DNA of 64,000 nt. It comes from Rossellomorea marisflavi (GTDB taxonomy: Bacteria > Bacillota > Bacilli > Bacillales > Bacillaceae_B). Below the pieces are notes generated by a model. That model was given only the letters and a program-made list of their open reading frames with translations, did no database searches and was not told the DNA's origin. Both the position numbers and the translations under genes were made by a program. The stretch spans positions 108,163 to 172,162 of the forward strand of contig NZ_LGUE01000004.1 of NCBI RefSeq assembly GCF_001274775.1. Direction: 5' to 3'. Below, piece after piece: positions 8,037 to 15,664 of the stretch. Every line of letters starts with the position of its first letter. Within the stretch, counting starts at the first letter, position 1.

Positions 8037-8725
8037 CAACATCCCCTCCTTCTGAAGAATACATATGACAGTAACAGTAAAATGAAAGCATCAACGTACA
8101 TGAGCAAGAATGTATAATCTTCCCTGACGAGATAATAGTTCGGATCAACATACTTCATCCAGCTGAACCATGGATTCGAGGTGTAGGCAAGCCAGTACCC
8201 GAGGATCGGGAGGAGGATCCCGGCGATGATGCTCATGAACATCGTCAACGCAGGTACCGCTACCACCGTCGACAGCAAAACCGTAAAGGCGACCTGACAA
8301 GCGATGAGACCCATGAGCTGAAAGAATGTGAAAGCATCGAACCGGTGAGAGAAGATCGCGATGATCACGTGGGAAACGGTGATGCAAGCAAACCAGAAGG
8401 CCAGGATCCCGAGGAACTTGCCTGCCACGATGGACTTTCTTGACGTCCGGGTCAGCAGGAACCTCATGGTCCGCTCATGCATCTCCCGGTTCATCGTGTC
8501 ATGGGACAATCCCATGACGAACAGTTGCCCGAATACAATCATGACCACCAGCAAGCCTGCCGAATGGGCCATATCCGCCTCATCGGGCGTTAACTCCAAT
8601 GCGCTCTCGAACATCGAGGAGAATTTCGCAAAATAATATGTGGGGACAAGGAGCATGAGGATGATGGCGATGGACTTGAACCCCTTGAATAATTGAAAGA
8701 ATTCCCTTTTGGCTATGGCAAACAT
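8036..8725 (-). CDS. ABC-2 type permease
   Basis: A 229-aa membrane protein with six hydrophobic segments, beginning MFAIAKREFFQLFKGF, a typical ABC-2 N-terminus. The start is set at ATG 8725 (GGAA 9 nt upstream); the longer frame adds 11 non-family residues. It is translated just ahead of its ATPase partner and shares a one-base stop/start overlap with it. No periplasmic-type binding protein is present, so it is probably an exporter. Confidence 0.82.
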   Translation of the reverse strand: MFAIAKREFFQLFKGFKSIAIILMLLVPTYYFAKFSSMFESALELTPDEADMAHSAGLLVVMIVFGQLFVMGLSHDTMNREMHERTMRFLLTRTSRKSIVAGKFLGILAFWFACITVSHVIIAIFSHRFDAFTFFQLMGLIACQVAFTVLLSTVVAVPALTMFMSIIAGILLPILGYWLAYTSNPWFSWMKYVDPNYYLVREDYTFLLMYVDAFILLLLSYVFFRRRGC

Positions 8726-8877
8726 ATGAACACTTCCTTTTCTTATTTGTCTATACAAAAAGGATAATCCACTACATTTAACGCAGGTGAAATCTCACCT
8801 TAACTTTTCCTTAATTCTCTAATTCTACTAAAACTTTGATGATATGATAGGGGTAACACCGTTAAGATAGGAGATTA

Positions 8878-9588
8878 ATGATGAATGAAGCACGATTATT
8901 GATTGTTGATGATGAAATGGCACTTATGAATATGCTTGAGACCCTGCTCCTCAGAGAGGGAATTTCAAAGATTGATAAAGCAGAGACTGCCTCACAGGCA
9001 CTTGCCCTATGTAAGAGTCATACCTATGATTTGATACTCTTGGATGTGATGCTTCCTGATCAAACAGGTTTTGAGATTTGCCCATCGATCCGCGAGCAAT
9101 CCGATGCCACGATCTTCTTTCTGACCGCCAAGGCAGGCGACCTCGATAAGTTATCGGGATTTGCCGTCGGGGCTGATGATTACATCACCAAGCCCTTCAA
9201 CCCCCTCGAAGTCGTCGCAAGAATCAAGGCACATCTGTCCAGGAGGTTGAAGATCAGTACGATACAGGATCAGACCGTACACAGCTGCGGACCCATCGAA
9301 ATGAACACATCTACAGGGGAAGTGTTTGTACGGGGCGAGGCCGTTCGACTTCCTGCCCAAGTATACCAATTATTACTATTCTTTTGTAAGCACCCGAATC
9401 AGCTTTTCAGCAAGGGGCAGTTGTATGAGCAGGTGTGGGGAGACGCCTTCATGGGGGAAGATAACACCGTCATGGTGCACATCCGGAAGCTGCGGGAGAA
9501 AATCGAGGAAGATCCCGGAAATCCCGAGCTCATCCTGACCGTGCGGGGACTGGGGTATAAACTGGAGATTCCTAGGGAAAGCAGATGA
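8878..9588 (+). CDS. OmpR-family response regulator
   Basis: The 236-aa protein has a receiver domain (phosphoacceptor Asp56 in LILLDVMLPD, acidic pair DDE at 11-13, Lys in TKPF) and a winged-helix DNA-binding domain with HIRKLREKIEEDP and VRGLGYKLE. AGGAG lies 4 nt before ATG 8878 and 7 nt before ATG 8881, so translation may begin one codon later. It overlaps the kinase gene by ATGA and is divergent from the ABC exporter, a common target arrangement. Confidence 0.92.
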   Translation: MMNEARLLIVDDEMALMNMLETLLLREGISKIDKAETASQALALCKSHTYDLILLDVMLPDQTGFEICPSIREQSDATIFFLTAKAGDLDKLSGFAVGADDYITKPFNPLEVVARIKAHLSRRLKISTIQDQTVHSCGPIEMNTSTGEVFVRGEAVRLPAQVYQLLLFFCKHPNQLFSKGQLYEQVWGDAFMGEDNTVMVHIRKLREKIEEDPGNPELILTVRGLGYKLEIPRESR

Positions 9589-11264
9589 ATATCCATACTC
9601 GATTCATCCTCCACCTCCTCGGTCGCCTGATCCTGACCGGCTTCCTTTTATTGCTGTCGCTCTTGATCATTTTCTTATTCATCGCGTTTCTCACCATGAA
9701 TTCTGCCATTGAAAAAGACCTCACCACCGCAGAAGGACTCTATTTTTCCGACAGGTTTGAGATCAAAGAAGGCAATGCAACCATCGACGAACATCTACAA
9801 AAGGTTCTTCAAAAGCAAAAGAGCTGGTTGATCATCCTGGACTCCAAGGGAGACATTGCCGGATCCTACGGTGCGCCCGATTCCGTTCTCTCTTCAAAAC
9901 ATCTTCTGTCGGCTGCCGATGAGGTCCCTTTCACCGATATCCAAACCTGGGAGATCTTGAATATGGACGATGAACCGTCCTACGTGATGCTGGGGAAACA
10001 TCATCCTGAGGAGCAGTGGATGAGCAAGGTGCAAGATGAGGTCGATTGGGGTAAAGGAGAATGGTTGCTCTCGACAAAAGATCAGCGGCAAATGAAAAAA
10101 GAAGGGGTTTGGATTCAGCTGACCGACCCAGATGGCAAGGTTCTTCAAGCTTATGGAGACCGGCCACCTTCAGAGGACTACACGTACCAGGACCTCCTTC
10201 AGCTGGATGATCCGAATCAGACCGTGCACCAAGATCCCCTATCAGGAAACATCCTGATTACAGGGATCCATCCTCCTGCTGAAGCACCCATTTCGGTGCC
10301 GATCCATAACGGGTGGTTCATCGCACTTATCGTCATTGCCCTCCTGATCTTGTTCAGCACCTTTTGGTATGCACGGAACCTCGGCACCCCTCTCTTGATC
10401 ATGGTGAAATGGATCAAACAGCTCTCTGACGGCCAATACTCCCAACCGGTCAACCAAGTCGGGGAATCCACGATCTATAAAAGAAATGGGAAGCTTAAAC
10501 GGAATTATCGCCTGTACAAAGAGCTTTTCAGCCAGCTATCCAAGCTGACGGACACACTGAAGAGCAACGAAAGGCACGAAAAGAAGGTGGTCAGCTCTCG
10601 GGAAGAGTGGATCAGCGGACTATCCCATGATCTGAAGACCCCTTTGTCATCCATTACCGGATATGCCCAGATGCTTCAGTCCGATCAGTATGAATGGACA
10701 CCTGAAGAAATAAGGGACTTTGCTGGTACAATCGTTGATAAATCCGCATTCATGAAGGATCTCCTTGATGATCTCACCCTCGTTTACCAGCTCAACAGCC
10801 AAGCCTTGCCCATCAGGAAAGAAAAGACAGATATCAACGAATCCATCCGGAGGAGCATCATTTATTTCATCAATACGGCACAAGCCGATATCCGCTTCCT
10901 TCCTGCAGAAAATCCTCTGCTCGGGATGGTGGACCGTAAATGGTTTCAGCGAATCCTAGACAATCTGTTATCAAATGCCATTAAACATAACAGAGACGGT
11001 ACTACGATCACCATCTCCTCAGAAGCCATAGAAAACCAGCTCATGGTCATCAAGATCGAAGATGATGGAGAAGGAATGGATGCCGAGACCCTCTCCCACT
11101 TGTTCCAACGCTTTTACCGCGGCACCAACACCAGTGACTCCGGCAGCGGTACCGGGCTCGGGATGGCCATTACGAAACAACTGATTGAACTGCACAACGG
11201 TTCCATCAATGTACAGAGTGCGCCTGACGAAGGAACAAGGGTAAGGCTCATCCTTCCCCTATAA
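9585..11264 (+). CDS. Membrane sensor histidine kinase
   Basis: A 559-aa kinase with a TM helix at about residues 10-37, an extracytoplasmic region of about 200 residues, and a second TM (WFIALIVIALLILFSTFWYA). It then has a HAMP-like linker, a dimerisation/phosphotransfer domain with His348 in GLSHDLKTPLSS, and a C-terminal ATPase with NLLSNAIKHN, DDGEGM and GSGTGLGMAI. It autophosphorylates and passes phosphate to the upstream regulator. The signal is unknown. A terminator follows within 40 nt. Confidence 0.93.
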   Translation: MNIHTRFILHLLGRLILTGFLLLLSLLIIFLFIAFLTMNSAIEKDLTTAEGLYFSDRFEIKEGNATIDEHLQKVLQKQKSWLIILDSKGDIAGSYGAPDSVLSSKHLLSAADEVPFTDIQTWEILNMDDEPSYVMLGKHHPEEQWMSKVQDEVDWGKGEWLLSTKDQRQMKKEGVWIQLTDPDGKVLQAYGDRPPSEDYTYQDLLQLDDPNQTVHQDPLSGNILITGIHPPAEAPISVPIHNGWFIALIVIALLILFSTFWYARNLGTPLLIMVKWIKQLSDGQYSQPVNQVGESTIYKRNGKLKRNYRLYKELFSQLSKLTDTLKSNERHEKKVVSSREEWISGLSHDLKTPLSSITGYAQMLQSDQYEWTPEEIRDFAGTIVDKSAFMKDLLDDLTLVYQLNSQALPIRKEKTDINESIRRSIIYFINTAQADIRFLPAENPLLGMVDRKWFQRILDNLLSNAIKHNRDGTTITISSEAIENQLMVIKIEDDGEGMDAETLSHLFQRFYRGTNTSDSGSGTGLGMAITKQLIELHNGSINVQSAPDEGTRVRLILPL

Positions 11265-11301
11265 GACCTGAGTTGGGGAAAACATTAAAAAAGTGCCCAT
11301 T

Positions 11302-11352
11302 AAAAAACCCGGATTCATCACCCTTATCTTAGGCGAATGAATCCGGGTTTTT
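11302..11352. terminator. Terminator between kinase and VOC genes
   Basis: AAAAAACCCGGATTCAT pairs with ATGAATCCGGGTTTTT. It is flanked by T and A runs on both sides and serves convergent genes. It is part of dispersed repeat copy 2. Confidence 0.8.
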
Positions 11353-11381
11353 CTATGACTGAAACACGTTTCTCCCAGCCT
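11302..11381 (-). repeat. Dispersed intergenic repeat, copy 2
   Basis: Read on the minus strand it begins GGCTGGGAGAAACGTGTTTC, then continues into the AACCCGGATTCA hairpin seen in copy 1 at 4652. The downstream GTTTCCAGCAG part is absent. Confidence 0.5.
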
Positions 11382-11400
11382 CTGCTACTTTTTCTGGATG

Positions 11401-11895
11401 TCAGTATGCACCTTCAGAATACGTCAGCTCATAACCGTGGGAGTAGATTTCAAAGATATTGCCGAAAGGATCTTCTACATACACCATCCGGTAAGGGTTT
11501 TCACCAGGGTAGTATTCCCGGATCGGCATGCGTTGCTTGCCGCCGTGCGCCTTGATTTTCTCTACTAGGCCTTCGATATCTGGATCCTGGATGGCAAAAT
11601 GGAATAAGCCGGTCTTCCAGTATTCGAAGTTGTTCTCAGGGGCTTCATTCTGTGGGAATTCGAATAGTTCAATTCCGATCCGATCGCCTGTGGCCATGTG
11701 GGCAATCCTGAATGTATCCCATTCGTTACCGAATACGTCACGGCACATTTGTCCGATGGCACTATCATCGTTCTCAACATCGGACGGCTCCATGATGATA
11801 TACCAGCCGAATACCTCCTGGTAAAACTTCACTGCTTCATCCAGACTTGGCACGCTTAGGCCGATATGTGAAAATGATCTTGGATATGGTTTCAT
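11401..11895 (-). CDS. VOC superfamily protein
   Basis: A 164-aa vicinal-oxygen-chelate protein with FSHIGLSVPSLDEAVKFYQEVFGW at the start and MVYVEDPFGNIFEIYSHGYE at the end; His10 and the C-terminal Glu are candidate metal ligands. The substrate is unknown. It is divergent from an HxlR-type regulator across a 113-nt spacer with a palindromic site. That suggests it is the regulator's target, perhaps in response to a reactive electrophile. That role is inferred from HxlR relatives such as YodB and CatR. Confidence 0.83.
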   Translation of the reverse strand: MKPYPRSFSHIGLSVPSLDEAVKFYQEVFGWYIIMEPSDVENDDSAIGQMCRDVFGNEWDTFRIAHMATGDRIGIELFEFPQNEAPENNFEYWKTGLFHFAIQDPDIEGLVEKIKAHGGKQRMPIREYYPGENPYRMVYVEDPFGNIFEIYSHGYELTYSEGAY

Positions 11896-11952
11896 ATTAA
11901 GTGTCCTCCTTGAGTTGAATTGCCCTCATTATAAACGGCGATTCATTCGAAT

Positions 11953-11983
11953 GTAAGTATGCACTTTTTTGTGAGATACTAAC
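11953..11983. promoter_or_regulatory. Putative HxlR-family operator
   Basis: GTAAGTAT (11953-11960) and ATACTAAC (11976-11983) form an inverted repeat with one mismatch around 15 nt. It lies between the divergent VOC and HxlR genes. GTAAGTA-like half-sites resemble those of YodB-type regulators. Confidence 0.5.
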
Positions 11984-12008
11984 CTGGAGGTAAGAAAGGA
12001 TGAACTGA

Positions 12009-12383
12009 ATGACAGTGGAGAAAAATGAAAATGGAAAGCTGAAATGCTCCATTGAATATACGCTGAAAAAAATCGGCGGCAAGTGGAAAACCGTGATCCT
12101 TTGGCATCTCGGAACGGATGGGGTCCATCGCTACAATGAATTGAGGAGACTCCTGCCAGGCGTCGCACACAAAGTGCTCAGCCAGCAGTTGAAAGAGCTC
12201 GAGGAAGATGGTTTCATCATCCGGACATCTTACGACACCGTCCCTCCAAAAGTAGAATATAGCTTATCCGATTTCGGTCGTACGGTGATGCCCGTCCTTC
12301 AGGCCATGCACAAATGGGGACGTACCCACGGTCCTTTCTCCGATGAAGTTTCTCCGGTTGACATATCGAGGAATATCGATTAG
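12009..12383 (+). CDS. HxlR-family transcriptional regulator
   Basis: A 124-aa winged-helix protein with KIGGKWKTVILWHL, NELRRLLPGVAHKVLSQQLKELEEDG and a wing before VEYSLSDFGRT, all typical of HxlR/DUF24. A cysteine at residue 13 is in the position used for redox or quinone sensing in the YodB group. It is divergent from the VOC gene and probably controls it and itself. The next gene (ArsR) follows after only 10 nt, so some readthrough is likely. Confidence 0.9.
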   Translation: MTVEKNENGKLKCSIEYTLKKIGGKWKTVILWHLGTDGVHRYNELRRLLPGVAHKVLSQQLKELEEDGFIIRTSYDTVPPKVEYSLSDFGRTVMPVLQAMHKWGRTHGPFSDEVSPVDISRNID

Positions 12384-12393
12384 TCTAATCCAC

Positions 12394-12711
12394 ATGGAAA
12401 ACTACGTAGATATTTTCAAAGCGTTGGCTAACAGCACTCGATTGGAAATGTTGAAATGGTTGAAGGATCCCTATGATCATTTCGACAAACCTTCTGCACA
12501 TCTTTCGAAGAATATGAGTGAAAAAGGAGGCGTGTGCGTTGGTGATATTTCGGAAAGGGCCGGGATGTCCCAATCCACTGTTTCGCACTATTTATCTATG
12601 ATGCAGAAGGCTGGATTACTGGAGTCGGAACGTCACGGAAAGTGGACGTACTACCGAAGGAACGAAGAGAATTTAGAGAAACTGGCGAAGTGGATCAAAG
12701 AGGAGCTTTAA
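12394..12711 (+). CDS. ArsR-family transcriptional regulator
   Basis: A 105-aa winged helix: MENYVDIFKALANSTRLEML, ISERAGMSQSTVSHYLSMMQKAG and a wing GKWTYYRR. No CxC metal site of the ArsR/SmtB alpha-3 type is visible, so metal sensing is doubtful. No clear ribosome site precedes ATG 12394; it lies 10 nt after the HxlR stop and may depend on coupling. ATATCG-containing sequence occurs both before this gene (12363-12381) and before the transporter pair (12732-12752), suggesting autoregulation plus control of the pair. Confidence 0.85.
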   Translation: MENYVDIFKALANSTRLEMLKWLKDPYDHFDKPSAHLSKNMSEKGGVCVGDISERAGMSQSTVSHYLSMMQKAGLLESERHGKWTYYRRNEENLEKLAKWIKEEL

Positions 12712-12731
12712 GCCTCTTTTTTTAAGTTTTC

Positions 12732-12752
12732 ATATCGATATTATTCGAAATA
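12732..12752. promoter_or_regulatory. Imperfect palindrome before the transporter pair
   Basis: ATATCGA and TCGAAATAT face each other around a short AT core, 20-40 nt before the first transporter gene. It is plausibly the binding site of the adjacent ArsR-type regulator. Confidence 0.35.
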
Positions 12753-12775
12753 TAGATTTAAGGAGCCATCATACT

Positions 12776-13204
12776 ATGAAGCTATGGGTTTATATCGTCG
12801 CCCTCATTGCAGGGGCATCATTAAGTACAGAGGGGGCCATCTACGGCGAGCTCGGGAAAACGATCGGGAAATTGGAAAGCAGCTTTTATAACTTTTTCGT
12901 CGGAACGATCATTCTCGGTATTGTCCTGCTTTTCCTCGGAAAAGGCTCGTTGTCCCATTCCCTCAAAGCACCAAAATGGCAGCTCACCGGTGGATTCTTC
13001 GGGACCATCTATCTTACCATCCTTGTGATCAGTGTTCCACTGGTAGGAGTTGGACTGTCCATGATCAGCGTCATTGTCGGACAGATGATCATGAGTATGA
13101 TCATCGAGCACAAAGGATGGCTCGGAAGTGAAAAAATCAGCATCAACAAAGAGAAGGTCATAGCTATCATCCTGATGGCTGCGTCCCTCATACTCATCTA
13201 TTAA
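12776..13204 (+). CDS. Half-size DMT transporter, DUF606/YdcZ type (first of pair)
   Basis: A 142-aa protein with about five hydrophobic helices and the DUF606 pattern: GASLSTEGAIYGELGK, then KWQLTGGFFGTIYL, GLSMISVIVGQMIMSMIIEHKGW and a final KEKVIAIILMAASLILIY. Family members are small drug/metabolite-superfamily proteins. AAGGAG precedes the start. The second homologue begins 13 nt downstream, so the two probably form a heterodimer of opposite membrane orientation, as in other paired small multidrug transporters. The substrate is unknown. Confidence 0.8.
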   Translation: MKLWVYIVALIAGASLSTEGAIYGELGKTIGKLESSFYNFFVGTIILGIVLLFLGKGSLSHSLKAPKWQLTGGFFGTIYLTILVISVPLVGVGLSMISVIVGQMIMSMIIEHKGWLGSEKISINKEKVIAIILMAASLILIY

Positions 13205-13216
13205 GGAGGTCCAAAC

Positions 13217-13678
13217 ATGTCTGCATTCATCCTGATCGCCGCCATGCTCGGCGGCTTCACACTAAGCGCACAGTCCTCCGTGAACGGGGCACTCAGCAGG
13301 AAAACCGGTACCTATGAGACAGCGTTCATGACGTTTGCTACGGGTGCCATGATCTTATTCCTCATCATCCTCTTCTTCGGAGACGGAAATATTTTCTCTA
13401 TATTCGATGTTCCTAAATGGCAGCTGGCTGCCGTTTGGTTCGGCGTAGGATACCTGTTCCTCACGGTTCTTGCCGTTCCGAAGATCGGGGTTATCGCCAC
13501 AAACGTATCCACTGTCATCGGACAGTTGACCATGGGGATGATCATCGACCATTTCGGATGGTTCGGCGGGATTGAGATCCACCTGGACTGGAAACGGATC
13601 CTTGCCATCGTCCTTATGCTCCTTGCTTTACGGTTTATTTATGTGGGGAATAAGAAAGCCCAGGAACAATCTGCATAA
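13217..13678 (+). CDS. Half-size DMT transporter, DUF606/YdcZ type (second of pair)
   Basis: A 153-aa homologue of the preceding protein, with the same landmarks: LGGFTLSAQSSVNGALSRKTG, PKWQLAAVWFGVGYLF, NVSTVIGQLTMGMIIDHFGW and WKRILAIVLMLLALRFIY. AAGGAGG lies 8 nt before the ATG. Charge distribution in the loops differs from the partner, as expected if the two insert in opposite directions, but this was judged by eye. A strong terminator follows. Confidence 0.8.
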   Translation: MSAFILIAAMLGGFTLSAQSSVNGALSRKTGTYETAFMTFATGAMILFLIILFFGDGNIFSIFDVPKWQLAAVWFGVGYLFLTVLAVPKIGVIATNVSTVIGQLTMGMIIDHFGWFGGIEIHLDWKRILAIVLMLLALRFIYVGNKKAQEQSA

Positions 13679-13706
13679 GGGGCGTCAGTCCAAGTCTCTC
13701 GATGAC

Positions 13707-13747
13707 AAAAAGCCAAGAATCCATCCATCGGATTCTTGGCTTTTTTT
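13707..13747 (+). terminator. Terminator after DUF606 pair
   Basis: AAAAGCCAAGAATCC / GGATTCTTGGCTTTTTTT with an ATCCATC-type loop. Confidence 0.85.
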
Positions 13748-13759
13748 GATTCATTCCAT

Positions 13760-15016
13760 CTATTCGATCACGATCCGTTTATCATATGTTTTCATGTACG
13801 AAATACCTTTCACGATGAGTGATTGAGGTTCATCGTTTGTATTGAAGAGGAGGGTGCGCTCATGGATAGCCTCTCCGTCCCTTTTCGTATACTCGTCATC
13901 CGTAGTATGATCGAGCTTGACAGTCCCGCTCCCGGTCTTGATGCTCACTCCGTCTAGACGCAGCCCTTCCCCGCTCTCGATTGTTACGAAAGCCTGCCCA
14001 TCTTTTACCCCGCTTTTCTTCACCATCACGTTCTGATCATTCACTTTAAACGTTTCAGATGCCGAGAGGGGTACGGAGATGTCCGCTTTCTCCTTTACAG
14101 GGAATGCTTTCACAACAAGTTCCAGATTGTTCAAATCGTGTGGCAGAGCGTCGAATTCCAGTTCAATATCATCGGAAAGACCCCAATTGGATGAGCTGCC
14201 TGATCCCTGCCACTCAAGAGCTTTGCCGTCTGCGACAAGCTCAATTTCGCCAAGTGGATCGTTGATCTCTTCATCCAGCTTCATCTTGCCCTTGATGACC
14301 GTGATGGTGGGGGTTGCCGTTATACTCTTGAACGTGATGGAACCATTATCGAATGTCACAGTCTTATTGATCCCCTGCTTGAATTTGGTTTGCAGTGCTT
14401 GATCCGGCCGGTAGTTGAAGGTAAGTTTTTTTCCTTTCACCCATTCATCGTTTTTGTAGTGGTCAAGATGAAAGGTAAGCTCTTTGGCAAAGGCATTCGG
14501 TGGATCATATCGGATTTCACCCTTAAGTTCTGTCCGGTCTTCACTGACGACCGTCTTTGCACTGATCATATATTCCCTTGTCAAGAACCCGGTCAGGTCA
14601 CCCGGCTCCCACGTATCTCCTTCTTCCACTCCGTTGGCATTATGCAAAGTGTAATACAGGATGAATTGATTCTCATCGACAATGACGCCATCGATCGTGA
14701 TCTTTTCCCCTTCTCCTAGAGAGTATGTCTGGTCGATGACCTGGCCCATCCCCGCTTCGTTCAGATCTTGAAGTGTACCATTCATGACATCCTCTGCTCC
14801 TATTATTTTCTTTCCGTAGTAGGCAAGGGCGGGATATTGAAACGAACCGAGGATCAAGAAGACTGCGGCTGCGGCCAGTGCTACCTTCCACCCGTTCTGC
14901 TTCCTTCGCGGCCTATCGTCGAGGGCTGAACGCAGGCGCGCTTCCAAGTCTTGTGGGGGCTGGATACTCTGCATTTTTTCTGCTTCTTCCCTTAGTTTCT
15001 TATCCACTTCATTCAT
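13760..15016 (-). CDS. DUF4179-containing membrane protein, likely anti-sigma factor
   Basis: A 418-aa protein with a short cytosolic N-terminus (MNEVDKKLREEAEKMQSIQPP), one TM helix (KVALAAAAVFLILGSFQYPALAYY) and a large extracytoplasmic beta-rich part, as in the DUF4179 family. These genes regularly follow ECF sigma genes and are thought to hold the sigma factor at the membrane. Here the start overlaps the sigma gene stop by 8 nt. The start is set to ATG 15016 with GGAGGG 7-9 nt upstream. The stimulus is unknown. Confidence 0.83.
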   Translation of the reverse strand: MNEVDKKLREEAEKMQSIQPPQDLEARLRSALDDRPRRKQNGWKVALAAAAVFLILGSFQYPALAYYGKKIIGAEDVMNGTLQDLNEAGMGQVIDQTYSLGEGEKITIDGVIVDENQFILYYTLHNANGVEEGDTWEPGDLTGFLTREYMISAKTVVSEDRTELKGEIRYDPPNAFAKELTFHLDHYKNDEWVKGKKLTFNYRPDQALQTKFKQGINKTVTFDNGSITFKSITATPTITVIKGKMKLDEEINDPLGEIELVADGKALEWQGSGSSSNWGLSDDIELEFDALPHDLNNLELVVKAFPVKEKADISVPLSASETFKVNDQNVMVKKSGVKDGQAFVTIESGEGLRLDGVSIKTGSGTVKLDHTTDDEYTKRDGEAIHERTLLFNTNDEPQSLIVKGISYMKTYDKRIVIE

Positions 15017-15533
15017 GTGCTGTCCCTCCAAACGTTTCCCTTAATTTCTTCAAACCTTGGAATACCCTGGACTTTGCCGTTCCCACCGACACGCCCATCA
15101 CCTTAGCGGCGGTTGAATAATCAAGATCCAGTATATATTTCAGCCTGATGGCCTCTGCCTGGTGCTCATTCAACTGCAGAAGCATGTCTTGGATCTCCAT
15201 GTCGCGGTCACTGTTCTCCAATGGATTTGAGGATCCCCCCTCATCTGACCACTCTTCTTTCAACACGAGACGATTCTGTTTACGAAGCATCGTTTTACAA
15301 AGATTCACGAGTATCGTTTTGCTCCAGCTGTAAAAGGCCTCCGGATCGTTAAGCTGGTGAATTTTTTCATAAACGGTGACGATCATATCCTCCATGGCAT
15401 CCATGGCATCATGCTCGTTCCCGACGTATACGTAGGCCAATCGATAATAGTTTTCCTTTTCTTCCATGATCAGTTGAAGGAGCGCCTCTTTGCTGCCTTT
15501 TTTCGCCTTCTTCACTGCGCTTCTGAGATTCAT
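15009..15533 (-). CDS. ECF-type RNA polymerase sigma factor
   Basis: A 174-aa sigma-70-family protein. Region 2 reads RLAYVYVGNEHDAMDAMEDMIVTVYEKI; region 4 reads LNEHQAEAIRLKYILDLDYSTAAKVMGVSVGTAKSRVFQGLKKL. It directs polymerase to a small regulon, and its partner is the overlapping DUF4179 gene. ATG 15533 has GAGGTGGAG upstream; the longer frame adds 29 non-family residues. A possible self-recognised promoter lies upstream. Confidence 0.88.
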   Translation of the reverse strand: MNLRSAVKKAKKGSKEALLQLIMEEKENYYRLAYVYVGNEHDAMDAMEDMIVTVYEKIHQLNDPEAFYSWSKTILVNLCKTMLRKQNRLVLKEEWSDEGGSSNPLENSDRDMEIQDMLLQLNEHQAEAIRLKYILDLDYSTAAKVMGVSVGTAKSRVFQGLKKLRETFGGTAHE

Positions 15534-15565
15534 TTCTCCACCTCTCTTTCCTGTAAGAGTATTTG

Positions 15566-15592
15566 GATGCGTGAAAAGTTCATTGGTTTTCA
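15566..15592 (-). promoter_or_regulatory. Possible ECF autoregulatory promoter
   Basis: TGAAAAC (15592-15586) and CGCATC (15571-15566) are 14 nt apart on the minus strand, resembling the TGAAAC/CGTC pattern of ECF promoters. The spacing is slightly short. Confidence 0.3.
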
Positions 15593-15630
15593 TTTTTTTA
15601 TGTAAGAGCCTGTCCAACACCCTGTCAGAG

Positions 15631-15656
15631 AAAAACCGTCACGGATGACGGCTTTC
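15631..15656 (-). terminator. Terminator of the Ig-repeat gene
   Basis: On the minus strand AAAGCCGTCA / TGACGGTTTTT with a 4-nt loop, just after the stop at 15665. Confidence 0.75.
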
Positions 15657-15664
15657 CCACTTTC

